Positions 49,790-63,819 of a stretch of DNA of 64,000 nt are shown one piece after another. Below the pieces are notes generated by a model, which was not told the DNA's origin, made no database searches, and worked only from the letters and a program-made list of their open reading frames with translations. This DNA is from Baylisascaris procyonis (lineage: Eukaryota > Nematoda > Chromadorea > Rhabditida > Ascarididae). Within the stretch, counting starts at the first letter, position 1, and every line of letters begins with the position of its first letter. Position numbers and translations under genes: made by a program. The stretch covers positions 496,001 through 560,000 of the forward strand of contig JAZARR010000048.1 of NCBI GenBank assembly GCA_037389465.1. The letters run 5' to 3'.

Positions 49790-52600
49790 TATGGCGCATA
49801 TTTGTGCCAAATCTAAAATTATACTAACATATGCAATGAGTATTCGATGAACAGCGCGCAACACTGACGAAACGGTTTTCGGCCAATAATTATTGAGTGG
49901 CTCAAAGCAATAACTTCTGTTCTTGAATGGAATCTTTCATTTAAAATCCTTGTAAGATTCAGTTTACCTTTGAGTCGTTTTTATGCTTGCAACACTGCAT
50001 TACAAATTTCCTCTACAAATCTTCGACTGCAAATTGCAGCTCAAACTCAGATTCACAAGCAAGTTAAAACAGGCAACATGAAAATTCATCGCAATGCAAT
50101 TAATGCAGCGTCCAAATGAAAACCCAACATAAAATTAGGGTTGGTATTTATTAGCAGGGATGCAAAAATCCGACATTAGTCGCCATATATCAACTGATCA
50201 TAGTTCAAAATGTTTCCTTCTAAATACTTATTAATCTTACCGATGTACTGCGCCCTTTTCAAAGTCCATTTTAATCGCACCGTCTAAGCATATCAGCTAA
50301 CTTTAAAGAGCATAGTTCTCTTTCTCCGCATTTATCGTGGCGCGTGAATATGCATGCCAGAAATTTTTATAACGTGATTTGCTTGTTTCGCTATTTTGTA
50401 TCTCTGCGCATGTAACTACGGCGACCAATGAATGAAAAGTCGGATGTTTTGCTAGTCGTGGCGAATATGCCAACGTATAGCTACAAATCGTCTGACGGCT
50501 AAGTATTAAAAAAAAACGTTTTTAATTCATCGATAACGTAATGCTCTTTCTAATGGTCGAAAAGTATGTGCTATCATGACTTGTGATTGCCAATTTCCGT
50601 ATGAATGCTATCTGATATTATGTGGCAGAATGAAACATGACGGATTATTTTTGGAGTCTGCAATGATTCTATGGCTTCGTTTGTTACCAATTCGTCGCCC
50701 GCAAATTTTTCGCAAATGATGTTCATGAAATTTTTCATTATAGCAGAGCACTCAATTTTCTCGCAAACTTATTTCGTATATATCCTGCCTAATCGACTCA
50801 ATTTGTAGTCGCACTGTCGCTTTCTTCAGTTTGTTTATCTGATGCACGCTATGTCCGTAGCTAGAAGGAAGAAAAAAAAAGAAGCTCGTCAATAAATTCT
50901 GCAGATAGTGGGCACTGATCAGAAGGTCCTCTACCGAAACAGCCGATAAGCGCAACTATACTAGATATTCGAATATCACATTGGAGTTTCTGTTAAAGTG
51001 TTTTTAATTTATCCTCATTTGTAAGGGCTAAATTTTTGCAGATTTATAGGCCCAGAAAGTCTGGTCGAGTATGGCTACTTGCGTTTCATTTTGACGGTTC
51101 CCAAATCTTCAAAGGCTATGATAAAGCTCCTCATTTAGCCCTTCGCAGCTAAACTGACCGTTTTCATAAAACGCAAAGAAATCACATCCGACTTGTGTAA
51201 GAAAAAAATTTGACTTAAACGTTTTCAAGGGCTCTTGAGTGCAAGTGACTCACGCAAAGTATGAGCCATTCCAATAAGATTACAGCTATAAGATCAATAA
51301 GATTGCATCTTGTACCCATCAAATTTCATCGCTATTCATTCGCCTGCGTATTGCATTGCAGCAGTGCAATCTTAGAAAAATTTGCAGAGACGCATAAAAG
51401 CGCATGAATAAAATATAAGCAGAGATCATGGATCGAGATAATGTTGGCGAGTCACAACATCGAGAAATATTTAGGCTACTCAACGGCGTATCGATCACCT
51501 TAGGAAATGAGCATTGCGTTCCTTCGATTCTTGTGTCTGTTTACTCCTCGATGCACTACTACTGCGATCCATGCCATTTCGACATCGCTTCACACCCCAC
51601 AACGCTGAGCATGTTTTCCGTTACTTTTTGTTTTCGCCAGCAACATGCGATCGATGTTTGCTTGTTCTTAGCAATCAGCACCAAATATCTAATCGCCATG
51701 ACGTTTATCGATTCCAGCGTTAAATGTTTTCAATTTCTAAGAATATAATAATGAAAATTTAGAGTATATAAGCTCATGAATATGCTCTAATTTTACGGGC
51801 TAATTCAATGCTTATATTGATAGATAGGATTTTCTTTCAGCTTTCTTCTCTTTTTCATGGGAAACAGTGTTTTTCAAACATGCAATCATAAGTTTTTTGT
51901 TTTCAAGCCATTTTGGACCATGCAAGTGGACTACTTAGCAAGCGAGATGAGAGTTGAAATTAAAATGATATTTGTAGGCGATTAACGACAATAAATGCGT
52001 TGACATTTCATGCTTGTCAAGGTCGGGAAGGAAGCATATTTGCAGCATCTTTGCCAGTCTTGCCGAATGTGCTTTGCATTTTAGCGCCTCTTTCTCATAC
52101 TTGTTGAGCGATCTTCGAAATAAGCTCTCTGACACAACAATAACAAATAACTAACCCCTTGCAGAGCTCAAACACTCGAATAAAACTCATCTTTCGGTTC
52201 CGTTGGATGCCTAAGGTGTGGTAAAAAATGTATGGTAAAAAGGGAATGTGGTAAAAAAAATCGGCCTCTAACTCTGAGGTTCCTGTTCGAGAGTCGCTAA
52301 GTCACTTCCGACTTAAATATTTATGGATGATCTTGGACTACACACATGAAGTGAATTTTGTATGAAGAATAAATACTCAGCTGATGAGAGTGACTGCTTT
52401 CAGTGTTCAATTTGATCGCCATGGATATCGACGTTATGAAATCGCTTAAACTTGAGATCGCTAAATAGTTCTACTGATTCTGCTGTGACAAGAATAGCGA
52501 TAGACTGTTGCATACTGAGGACGATTGCATCAATTTCGCAGCCGCTATTCATAAATTCAATACAAGTGTTGTTTGGAGATGAATGAATAGTTGACGATGA
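49790..52600. other. no gene recognised
   Basis: AT-rich. A 106-residue frame at 51,428 starts with an ATG but has no splice or domain support. Confidence 0.35.
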
Positions 52601-52725
52601 TTTCCATTTTGTAAGCAGCATTAGGCACTTCAATTTCTGAAACCGGGCATTTTTTGACTTCCAAAGTGGCGACAAAATCATTTAACGAGGTTTCCTTCAG
52701 GAAACATGCGTTTCTTCTCCTGCAG

Positions 52726-52913
52726 ATTCGGAGCTAGGTGAAGGGGTGTTCAAGAACGAAAGGGTACTGGACTTTTATGATATCTTGACAGATTCCTTCA
52801 CTGTAGGAGAACGTTTCACTGCGGAAGGCACAACGTATGCTTTTGCAATTCCCTCATCACACAACGCGCTTCATAAATTGTGGATGGATGAAAAGCTGCG
52901 GCAGTATCTTTAG
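52726..52913 (+). CDS. candidate terminal exon, unknown protein
   Basis: After a strong polypyrimidine acceptor (TTTCTTCTCCTGCAG) a 61-codon frame opens (phase 1 entry) and ends in TAG. It includes SELGEGVFKNERVLDFYDIL and TDSFTVGERFTAEGTTYAFA and ends KLRQYL. Composition is clearly protein-like and GC is above the flanks. No family recognised; no AATAAA nearby. On the opposite strand just to the left (52,720 to 52,590) another protein-like frame exists, so strand assignment is not certain. Confidence 0.45.
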
Positions 52914-52919
52914 TTCATA

Positions 52920-54970
52920 TCTTTACCGACTCTACCACTCGCCCATATCTGCCAAGGATTGCCCACTGCGTTAAAAATCGCGGCTCATTACAGAATTTCG
53001 CTTGACCCCTGCAAAACCTTTACAATACGGAAATGTTTTGAGTGTGTGAGAAGAATGGATAAAAGATTTCTTTCGGATAAAAGATAATGGATAGAAATCC
53101 ATTTTTTGCTGGTGGGCTAGCATCCAAAAATGCAAAATATATGAGAAACGTTTTTTCTTTTCTCGTTCCTCTTAATTCTGTTTCTTTCTCTACGTCTTTC
53201 TCTCTCCTCGGATTTGTAATTGATGTAAATCATGATAAACGATGTGTGCTAACAATGATGTTAAATTCGTGATCTCTGAACCATTCCGGAAGTCAGCAAT
53301 CGAAGCGTTTTTATTAAAATTTGCTGCAAGCAGCACGCTTGATGAGTGCGTTGTAAAGCGTAGATATGTCACGTGTGAAATCTCACATTACGTCACGTTT
53401 CTTCTTACTACGCATTTCTCTGTAAACTACAGGTCCGTTGCAGTATCGTTGAGTGTACATTTCATAAACGATTGATGCAAAATCGAATTCAAAACGCTAA
53501 TAAGTGATGCATGCAACACAAATGAACATTCTGCCTATTGCTGCTCAATTGTTTATATAGTTTCTAGGTTGCTTATTTATAGCCGATCCTCTTCAGTTGC
53601 CCAATTTTAAAATGTTACTATAGTTCTTCGGATGACCAGAATTTCTGAAGAGAAATTGATCTATCTTCCATATCTGTTCATCAATTGCTATCAGAGTTAC
53701 ACTGATGGTATACACTTGCAGTATAGGTTTGAATTATTCAGCTGTTACTATAAGCACAGAAACGAATCTTGATTAAAGGAGTTGAAAAAATTTAAAAATG
53801 CCGAAAGATTGAACAAACTGAAAATGAAATTGCACGTTGGCACTATCGCTCAGCATCCGTTAGCTATTTGCAGACCACATTGCGCGTGCATTTTGAACAT
53901 ACCAAAGAATGCAGCAGTGAGCTGTGACTGGCAACGTCACTGTGTGTGTGAGCAAGCCGATGCTTACCAAACGCCGAACAATCAGCGTCATGCGAACTGT
54001 TGTTGCACCACTCATTGCACATTCCCTTCATCGTCTATTGTGCACATTTTAAAGTCACGTAGCTAACTTTATAGGTGTTAATTTCTTTTGTTCTTTCGTA
54101 CCCCTCTTTTTTTTGAGAATATTCCCTTCTTCTTTTTCACTTAAATGCTTTAACGACCCCCTTCCCTCCCCCCCCCCCGCTTAGATATGCAAAAGTGCAG
54201 TGCATTAATGGTGTCTTAGAGTTGTTGCTTTATTGGAGTGATTAGCAGCCAAGAATTGGAATGAACTTCATACAACTCATTTTGTTCATTGTATCCGTAC
54301 ATTATTCACTATATGTGCACAAAGTGGTAAGAAGGAGAGTCCGTTATTTAAAACATTGATTTCCAGCTCATAGATCGCATTTTGAATTGTTCACAATGCT
54401 GAAATAGAAGGCTCTTTCAGGAGCCCACCTTATTGTTTAGCTTGATACTAGTCCTAATATTCTGGAACGTAAATTCCGAATAATTTTGCGGTAGAAGAAG
54501 AAAATGTTTCTATTCGGGCGATGTGTGCATCAAGCAGTTAGAAATTTCTTCATGTCTTTTGATGTTCAAATTTCTTCTCTTTTAGTTGATAGCAAATAGA
54601 AATTAAAACGTGGGATAACAATTGACGGGATAAAGAAAAAAGTTGGGATAAAGTCGTCCATAAGGAAGTTTCGTTGAAGAAACGGCTGTGGGAAAGCACT
54701 GAAGAAAACATCTTTCTCGCTAAAAAAATTTCGGTCTCAGTAACCGCAAAACTTCACACTAAATGTGCACGTTTCGTTATTGTAATTCTCTTCTAAAACG
54801 CCCTTATAAGACGATGTCTTTCGCATTATCATATAATTCCATTGTAAAATACAAGGAAATTTATGGCCTTCATGCGTTACTTACTCACCACATTCTACTT
54901 TATAATTTAGCTAGCATTGCTTTGCGTCGAGTCGCATAGCCTCATATAATTTGTCCATGAAGTCTGCCTT
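52920..54970. other. no gene recognised
   Basis: Holds a Cys-rich plus-strand frame at about 53,824-54,063 (ICRPHCACILN, HCVCEQADAY, HANCCCTTHC) with no signal peptide, splice support or family match. Otherwise nothing seen. Confidence 0.3.
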
Positions 54971-54984
54971 GTAAGAAACAATGA

Positions 54985-55135
54985 TAAGCCGACTCGTCAA
55001 CGTCTGATGGGCAGGAGATGAGCATAAGTTCTAACTTTTACGCAACGTTACAACTTCTCTTCTTAAATGGGAATGGAAATGATATGAAGGGACATTTATT
55101 CGTAACGAATGCTTTGTTGATCGAAAAACAGTAAA
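54985..55135 (+). repeat. dispersed repeat R1, short copy
   Basis: Matches 58,840-59,065 at both ends: GACTCGTCAACGTCTGATGGG at the left, and GATATGAAGGGACATTTATT and AACGAATGCTTTGTTGAT at the right. It lacks about 75 bp of the middle. Confidence 0.7.
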
Positions 55136-55139
55136 GTAA

Positions 55140-58100
55140 AGTCTGCACTAGAGTCTTGCTCAGTTAAATCTCCGGCTGGATATGCCGTTCAACATAGCTG
55201 GTTTTTCTCTTCTAACTCAGCAGTCCTTCAATTCAGTGCTGCTAACGCTATGAAATTTTATCTCTGGCTGCCGGACCGTTTCCTGGGCGTTCCTAGCGAA
55301 AACTGATACCGCAGTTGTCAGTGTTTTATTTGTGCCCTTTCAGAGTGATGGACGTTACATTCTGAACTGCACTGCACACGTTTTGTAGTTTTACATAAGG
55401 CACTGTTCTACACTGCGCTCCTTCTGAATTCGAATTACGATCCTTGACCACATCTGCTTTATCTGAGAAACATCTCTTCTTTTTTTACATCTTTAAAGTA
55501 CTACCATAATGCATCCTCGCTTTCTTCATTGATGATATAAAAACGGTTACGTGATCAGGCGCTAATATATATTAGTTCTCATGCAACGAAAAGTCGAACC
55601 TCCACACTTTTTGGCTGTTATTCATCAAAGTTGTTCTGAGTCAACCATCAAGAAGTGCGGTTCGTAGTCAGACTGTAGAACATTCTGCCATGTTCAGAAA
55701 TTGAAGCATCACCAGAAATATAAGGAAAGGACTTCGAAGAGGAAGTGAGGTTCTTTTCCCCAACTGGTGCATCTGTTTGTGACAGCTTTACTTCATATAG
55801 TCTGCAGCGAAAAGAGTTCACTCATGGACGAGCATACGCCACTGCATTGTCCCATGAACGCTATTCCATTCTTGTATGCGCCGAATGTGAAGACTGAACT
55901 TAACTTCGGAATGAGGACTCGATTAATTGCCTGAGAATGTGGTTTTAGGGAAGGTCTCTAACATGCATTCGCTTCTATGTGACTGAGAAATTCATAGGGT
56001 TCGAAGCTCCTTCGTGGTAAATAAATTTGAAAATTTAAGTCTTGTGCATAAATGGAATGACACTTTAGATGAGTTGTTAAAATACCCGCTTTTAACATTT
56101 TTCGAATCAGATCAAGGCTTTGTAAATTACCAAAAGTTAGTTATTTTCTGTCAATGGCCTTAGTGAAAGATCCGCTGTACTTATTTCTAGTCACGTTCCA
56201 ATGATACTACTAAGCCTTGAGAGATAGAGCAGTGTTGGAAGGCAGAGCAATTGAGCAGATACAGTGGTCAGTTTGAAACCTCTACATATGCTTCAATAAA
56301 TCAGAAGATATCGTTTTATGACCGTTGAAGGATAGATTTAAAAACTGACATTGATTCTTTATTGTGAAGCTAAATTTGGTGACGATTTCCATACCTCGAG
56401 GTTTTCTCTTCGTAGTCTCCCTTGCGGTCTCTTCATAGCCTTCCATGTGGTCGTTACATTGAGTGCATTATTGATCATGGAAGTAAACACGCCTAATCAG
56501 GCACTCCTGCCCAGAGGGTGAGGAAAATCAAAGAACGGCTGTTGCAACCTGCTGCAATGTTGCTAACGCGCCGTTCCATCATTCTTCGCTACGTCACTTG
56601 AATATTCCGTAGAGTGTTTACTTTCACCCAAAACAGCCACTAACGTGCGCTTATCTACACTCATTTCGCATGCGCACATGCTTATCGGTCACGAACATAG
56701 AAGCTTCGTTTACCTATTTGTAAAATTTGCATATGTAGATTGCGTCAGCATAAACTCTTGTTAGATTTAATATCTCTTCGTGCTAGCCAACTAGCTAATT
56801 ATGAGTTACGATACAACAGATGACCGTCATTTATTCGCATAAAAAACTCGTTTACATCGCATAAATAAACGCCGGTACGCCGGAAACTGAAACGTTTGGA
56901 CGTTTGAAACGCTTTGACATTTAACATAGTTCCGGTATCTCAGTTAATTCACTGGGACGTTGGAACGGTTTGCATGGAGTGGTCATTATCAACAATTCCA
57001 GGTTTTTTGCTCAAAGTGATACTCAGCAGCGCCGGAACTGATGCTATTTTGTATTCTTGATATCGTCGGTGAGATGTGAGATGAGAACCCAACCTGATGT
57101 TTGGGACTTTTGACAGAATCAAGATACTCCGCTAGGGAGATTTCTCTTCCTTCCTCCCGCCTTTGCCTTCTCTTCTCGTCCCGCCCCCCTCCCCCACCCT
57201 TGTTCTTACTCGTTTAAAACTTCTGCTCCTTCCAGTTCGCTCCTTCTTTCACTTTACTTCTTCCTACTTATGACAGCTGAGCAGTTTCTTTGTGCCAAGA
57301 GCAATGAGGATGCATTCATCGCTCCCGTCCTTTGCCATGAACAGTGGTCAGTATTTGGTTTTTCTCGCATTCTTTATAAAGACTCATTTCACAGAAATTG
57401 TCTTAAACACTAACGAATTTCTGCTCGGCATTTGCAGATCGAAATGCGAAGCCATTTAGCTGTCTTATGATTTGAATTGGTGCAGTGATAACATAAATGA
57501 GTTATGATGAGTTCTGTGGGCCGTATTCGCGTATAATTTTCAGCATTCTTTCACTCGATTAGATTAATCGGGAATACGCTAATCTCACTTGGCTTATGAA
57601 AGATTTTTCTTTACTGATTACATAGATATTATGGTATTTTTTGTAGGACTATGGCCTTCGAAAAAGCATAGATTCGAGTCTTTTAACTAAGACGTTTTCT
57701 AATGTTTTTACTCACTATTTTCTTCATAGTTAAAAATAAGTGAATGTGATGTCTTCATATTGGGCTTTTTCTTTGCCAGACAGTAAGTTTTTTTCAAACT
57801 TCTGATAGTATTGTGCATGTACATGCAAGTCAAAAATATTAATAGAGGATATTGTTCCATATGCGGTAAAATGTTGGAAATAACTGAGGTCGATTACTCG
57901 AAGGTGTGGGTAAAAACGACGCACCTTTGCTATTCTGAGCATTAATTCACTCACATTCGTGAATATAGGAAATTATTCCTAATGCAGATCTTCAAAACTC
58001 TCAACTCATTCATTTCTGTGGCTAAGGGTTCATTGGAATTCGTGAACGCAAGTGTTCACTGTCATATCATGCATCGGCATTGTTATAGTAATGTCGCTAT

Positions 58101-58390
58101 GAGCCAAGGTTACAAAAAAACAAATGAAAAGAGCATTGTTGCAAGTGCTGTTGTCTTATTTTCCATTTACTACTTACAGCAGTTGTCACAGACTAAGCAG
58201 TCGACGTGTGAGATGAAATAGTAACGAGAATAGGAATAAAAACATTTCGTATCATTTTAAAGGTATCAAGATGTTTTTTAGTTTTTCTTCCGAGAAGAAC
58301 TCACATTAGGAATCTTTCCTTAAGAATTACACTCCATTGTATCAAAAAGTATTTCAAGACGTAGTGCTGGTGAGCATTGTTTCGCGGGAA
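55140..58390. other. no gene recognised
   Basis: Intergenic or intronic sequence with short frames. A 79-residue ATG frame at 57,982-58,221 is followed by AATAAA at about 58,234, but I see no family or splice support. Confidence 0.35.
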
Positions 58391-58404
58391 CTTTAAACAT
58401 CTGC

Positions 58405-58470
58405 AGGAGGAGAGCAAACGAACCCATGACCTTCCTTCTCCCGGGCAGACGCTTTAGCTGACGAAATTAC
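58405..58470 (-). mobile_element. tRNA-derived SINE head (remnant)
   Basis: On the minus strand: CAGCTAAAGCGTCTGCCCGG, then AGGTCATGGGTTCGTTTGC. This order (A-box remnant, AAGCGTCTGCCCGGGA, GGTCATGGGTTCG B box) resembles tRNA-derived SINE heads. No body delimited. Confidence 0.4.
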
Positions 58471-58586
58471 TGCGAGCATTTTGTTATGCTTAATTTCTGT
58501 CAGTTCCACAGCACATATGATGCAGGTCTAACGATCGCATGCCGTCAGTGATGAGAATAGATAAGACGCCAGTCGGGATGAGATGA

Positions 58587-58693
<107 letters not shown>

Positions 58694-58839
58694 TTTTGCA
58701 TCGGTTACTGCGCAGCCGGTTATAAGTAAGCTCCGACAAGACTTATTCACTCCGCTCAACCGAGCCGCCCTGCCGAGCACCTCCACTGGCACGAGGATCG
58801 CGCAATAAGTACCGACAGTCATAAGCGAAAGAACGGTGA

Positions 58840-59065
58840 ATTGACTCGTCAGCGTCCGACGGGAAGGGGGCGAGCCTAAGCCCTACCCTTCACGCGACCG
58901 ACCTACAAGAAGTAAAGGCCGACCCGCGAGGAGAAGAAGTGACTCATAAAAAAGACCGCAGTAACCAACTGGATTAGAGAAGTATTGAATCAGAGCAGGT
59001 GTGAGCGATATGAAGAGACATTTATTCCTAACGAATGCTTTGTTGATTGAGATGAATAAACAGAT
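58840..59065 (+). repeat. dispersed repeat R1, long copy
   Basis: Longer and more GC-rich copy of the repeat at 54,985-55,135, sharing TATGAAGAGACATTTATTC and AACGAATGCTTTGTTGAT. GC-rich sequence continues leftward to about 58,705 and may belong to the same element. Confidence 0.7.
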
Positions 59066-59069
59066 AAAT

Positions 59070-62000
59070 AAATAAATAAATATGCATTTGAATGTACATA
59101 TCTGTGTGCATGTTTATCTGTCTTCCCGGTATTTTCGACCAGGTAACAGAAGCTGCGACCACTGATGTGACACTACCTGAAAAGGTTGTAAACAAACAAA
59201 CGTGCTTAGGTTTTGCCTATATTTCGCGGCCGCTATGTGCCCAGTCAGTGCTCACGCAGTAGCGATGGAGTGGCATTCTTCAGCAATTTTTTTCAGAAAA
59301 AAGCAATGTTTTGTCGAAATATTCCATGACATTCCGTTCGAGAAACATCAGATCTGTCGAATTGATTATATCTCAACCAAGCATAGCATTGTTACCAGTC
59401 TTGCATAAAAGATGTGCTTTTTAAGTCGACTGCAAATCCCTGAGCATGTTTGTATGCCCATATCTCGTCTAACATCGTTAAGTCAATGTGAAATTTGGAG
59501 AAGGAAATTCTTTGGCCGTTTAGAAGCTGGGTGACCCGACCATACGTCCAGGTATACATATGTACGTAAGCCTGCTAAACTCACGCTTATAAGAAAACAT
59601 AGAAGTGAACTCTATTGCCGTTTATCAGCGACTTATTTTCTTCTGATTTGCTCAGCAGGAGCTGAAGAGTGCATATTGTAGTAGCTCTCCTTCATCATGT
59701 TTACCTTCGTTTTAAAATTCAGGCCTCGAAACTACATTCTGTAGTTGTTGATGCTAACATTATACAATCTTTAATTTCTACTATAAACAATCAAACGCTC
59801 TAGGGAAATCATGTTCAAGGCGTTGGCAATTTTTGATTCAAGACAATGAAAAGAAGCGCCCTCATGTATTCATTGCCACGGTGCGACGTTGCATCGCAGA
59901 GATAGCAAGAAGGTTAAAATTTGATGCAGGGATGCTAAGCCACAAACTTCAGGTGTCTCTGGATGATCTTATGACTCACTACCTATCGTTTATGAATATT
60001 TGAAGTTGTACTCATATTGATCAAGAGAACTACCTTCTCGAACTGAAATCTTCGAATCTTTTGGGATTTTCGATTAAAAAACTTTCCATATGTTTTCTGT
60101 TCGTTTTGCAACAACGTGCTGCTGTAGTTCTGTGCGTTTGCAAGTTTACAAGGTTAATTATTCATATTTACGTATTCACTACTAATTCCACTTGTTGGAT
60201 GATTTCAATTCATCGTACAGAAAGTAATTATCCTGCTAATCATCTTTTTCATGAGTTTCGTAAAACTGAATGTACAATGCAATCTATGCGTGCAGATGTT
60301 TCAAATAAGAGCGTTTTAGAGCAGTGTACAGTAAGTAGCTGCCTGAAAAGCACATATCTAAGCATGAAGCCGTGGCCATTTCTTTTTGTCTGCCGACTTG
60401 ATATGTAAAATGTGTTACCATCGATCGTGGTCCGCTTCTTCATTTAGATACTAATGTTGGCATTTAAGCAACGATGCAGAGATAGTCGCATATCGCTGGG
60501 AAATGTTCATTAGAAGTGACTTCATTGGAATATATTTAGCAACAAATAAACTTTCTGTAGAAGTTTGTCTACACCGATCAGTATTTGAAGATTATTCGCA
60601 AACAGAGTGACGGTTTACCCACTTCAGCTGTACCTTTAGTGTTACCTAGTAACTCTCGTCACACTATTTTATCACACCTAGTTTTCTGCTCCTTGCTCTA
60701 CTTGATTGGAGACAAAGTGAACAACTCATTCGCTCCAAAAGCCTCAAGTTCCTTTTGTGGGCACCTTATATTAATGAGAGTTTTGGTTTCCTATCGTAAC
60801 GAAAAGTTTAGTGGTAGCTTTTATAGCACCAAATTTCCCACTTTCGGAATTTCTTTTGTCAGATTCTGTAGAACTTTTGTTCCTTCAGCAATACTAAAAA
60901 TCAAAGATATATTCAGAAAAAGCGAGAATGTTATTTGAGATGATCCTCGAGTGCCGTTGATATGTATCTTTCGTTGATATCACAGAAGATTTCGTAGGTA
61001 TAAGCAGATCGTATTGAGCTGCTTTAACGTATTCAGGCATGACGCCGTTCACTATTTAGGTATTTCAGCCGCCCATTATTTTTGACAGCATTTGGTAATT
61101 ACTGATTTACGACTCACTAATTTGCTTCGAAAAACCGTTTCAAAGGAACACTGATATTTCGCTTTTTCAAATATCCTTTCATTGGATATTGTGAATTTTT
61201 CAAATCTGAGTGCCTGTTTAGTATCTCATTATGAATTATTGAAAACACTGGGGATTAGCAACAGGGTTGATCGCTTTGGTTGTAAATTACTGACATGTTA
61301 GAGGTGTTTGCATCCCTTCATAACCTCTCGCTTCTAAAAGGTTTCGTACGTTGTCCATTTTACAGTTTGTTCAGCTGCGCATCGTCCTGAAATCATTGTG
61401 CGATTGCATTTTACAACCCGAATTTATATACCAGCACTTGTAATCAAACTTCCCCTTCATTGTCGATCGAAGCATTTGGATGACATTCACAAGAAACTCT
61501 CTGTAGTGTGTTAAGTTCACATATAACATAATTAAGTTCATCAGAAAATCAGCTGAAATCCCCACTTTTTTCTTTGTCCTTTGCGAACTGTTCTCACTAA
61601 AACGCATTATAACATCGTTCTACCTGTGCTATGCGTATCTATGTGCATGTTTGTCTGCCTACTTGTTTCAACCTCGGAATCCTCCTCTCCCCCCCCCCTC
61701 CTTTGCCATGATTCACTTTGGTCTATCAACCTTTAAAAAGACTGTAGGCACCAAGATGAAGAAATTTTCGCAGTAATATCACATCGGTCGGTTTTTCGTT
61801 TTCCACAGATTGTGTGCAAAAGACATCTTATGCGAGCTGTGAGGAAAAGTGAAGTGCAATGCAGCGGCATCATTTCGAATCATTGTTATTTAAAAGCAGT
61901 CTTTGAAAAAAAAATGGTGAGATGAGCGGAATGCAGAGGTGCATACTGTATCAACTGCTCTGTTATATCTTTTCGGTTGTCGAAATACAGGCAGTTTTTT

Positions 62001-62940
62001 CGACCATATTGGTTATTGTAGGTCCAGAAGTTTTCAGGATAACTGCAGCGCTCACTTTTGTATTATTATGCAATTCGTGGAAACACGTTTTAGTGCAAGC
62101 GTCGGACTAGTCTATGTGTATGTACCAGCCTCCCAGCCTTTCCACCATTCCTCCACTTTCAGCTCACGATTGAAAAAAGTCATTGCTGGAGATGCATGAT
62201 TTCTGCAGTGAATGGCTCATAGAACGCGATTTCTATTCTCGTTCAGTAATTCCTGATATTGTTTCAGATGATCTTTAAATGTCTGCCCTCAATTTCATTA
62301 CTTCGTATATGTTTTCCGAAGAGCATTTTGTTTCATTGGCCATAAAATAGCAACGTTGAAGAGACTTCAATAAACTTCTTCAACACTGTTTCTGCAGTTA
62401 GCAGGAAGAAATTATCGTGTTCAGCTTTATGGCATGCTGTATGCTACGGAACTTTTATCTTACGTCAAATACTGTTTAGCTGTGATGCATCCCATAAGTG
62501 GGTATAGTAGTTATGTTAACATTCGGAGATATTTCAGCCGCATATTTTTAATGCATAAAATTCACTCTTAGCTTTTACTACCATCGCTTTCCCCATAGTA
62601 CGACAGTTACGAGATATATTATCATGCGCGTTATGCAAATCTCCAATTTGCATCTCTGCTGGATTTGCAGCTTGGAGATCATTGAATTACGTAACTTAGT
62701 AGGCAAAATCTGCGATCTGTAATGACCATTCCTACGAACACTCAGTGTGACCAGTGCACTTTTAAAGAATCCGTGTGCCAAAAACCTTTCGTGTATTCAT
62801 CAACCGATCGACGTATATTTTATACTATTGGTAAATCTGTCGGTTTGCTGAAAAAAGCGAATTTTTTCTGTGTTAAAATGTAATGTGAGCGCATTATTCT
62901 CATATTTCATTATTTGCTAGTGGTTCATTAAAGTTATTGA
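59070..62940. other. no gene recognised
   Basis: AT-rich, frames up to ~117 residues without domain. A Cys-containing plus-strand frame after ACACTCAG at about 62,745 (CDQCTFKESVCQKPF) could be an exon of the Cys-rich gene ending at 63,814, but this is weak. Confidence 0.3.
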
Positions 62941-62954
62941 AAAAAAGTAAGGAA

Positions 62955-63131
62955 ATGCAGAAGTGTGGGTCGTTCGAGCTGCTCTGGAACACCTCTCCAC
63001 TGGTCAAAAATGTGGCGCAATCTAAAGCTGTAATTGAATTTTGGCAACAGACTGATAAACTCGAAGAATTCAATGAACACCTTTATCACCTCATCTTGGT
63101 TAATTTGAGTGCATCACTTTTCCGAAATTAA
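62955..63131 (+). CDS. small open frame or exon, unknown
   Basis: 58 codons from an ATG: MQKCGSFELLWNTSPLVKNV, then VIEFWQQTDKLEEFNEHLYH. GC is above the flanks and composition mixed. An ATTAAA overlaps the end. A GT after HLIL (GTTAAT) could be a donor. No family recognised. Confidence 0.3.
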   Translation: MQKCGSFELLWNTSPLVKNVAQSKAVIEFWQQTDKLEEFNEHLYHLILVNLSASLFRN

Positions 63132-63764
63132 AGACTCTTTAGTGTTTGTTTGCATAGCTGTAAGCTGATCGCTGAGAATATTTGCTTCTATCTGATCACA
63201 TGAAAGATTTTCATTTCGTGAGATAGTTGCACTCAATACTTGCAATGTAATCGGGAAAATTCATTAACGGAGAGACGATTCTTTTTCTGTTTATTCTTTA
63301 GATTTTCACAAGTGATATTTTTGAAGAAGCAAAACTTTGATTCAATATATGCCGATGATTTCATCGAAGCACAATGTCGATCGAACAACCGATAAAGAAG
63401 TCATTGACGATATTTTTATGTTCAGTGATAGTTCACCACCATGTGACGGTTTTTTAGATGTGTGCACGACGACGATATTTTTTAGTCCTGGTTAATTCCG
63501 AATGCACAGAATGAGTGAATAGAAAATAGTAGGATTTCACACGCTTTCCTTTGGTTTGCTGACTGCATGAAGGATTACTTTAGCAATGCACGGTATTATT
63601 CATTTTCTTCAATTTAGACCAGTTCGTCTGCGCATATCGGTCAACATAGATTAATACTCATCCAGGTGGCAATACCCAGGTAAAGGATTTGTGCGCAGGT
63701 GGAAGAGCAAGGTGTCCAGTGTTTGCACTTTCTGTTATAATCAAATAATTTTTACGAATCACAG

Positions 63765-63814
63765 GTCTGAATGGAAACGAGTGCAAGTGCTATGGTGATT
63801 TCTGCAATGCATAA
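63765..63814 (+). CDS. candidate last exon, Ly6-like Cys motif
   Basis: After acceptor GAATCACAG the frame (phase 1 entry) reads LNGNECKCYGDFCNA and stops at TAA. CxCxxDxCN at the very C-terminus is the closing motif of many Ly6/three-finger-type secreted or GPI-anchored proteins in animals, including worms. There is no hydrophobic tail after it, so the product would be secreted rather than GPI-anchored. Upstream exons with the remaining cysteines are not confidently located. Confidence 0.35.
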
Positions 63815-63819
63815 TGCGT

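Noticed and set aside
53824..54063. Cys-rich plus-strand frame as a secreted toxin-like or defensin-like gene
   Set aside because: No signal peptide, no splice sites and no recognisable cysteine framework; kept only as a note.
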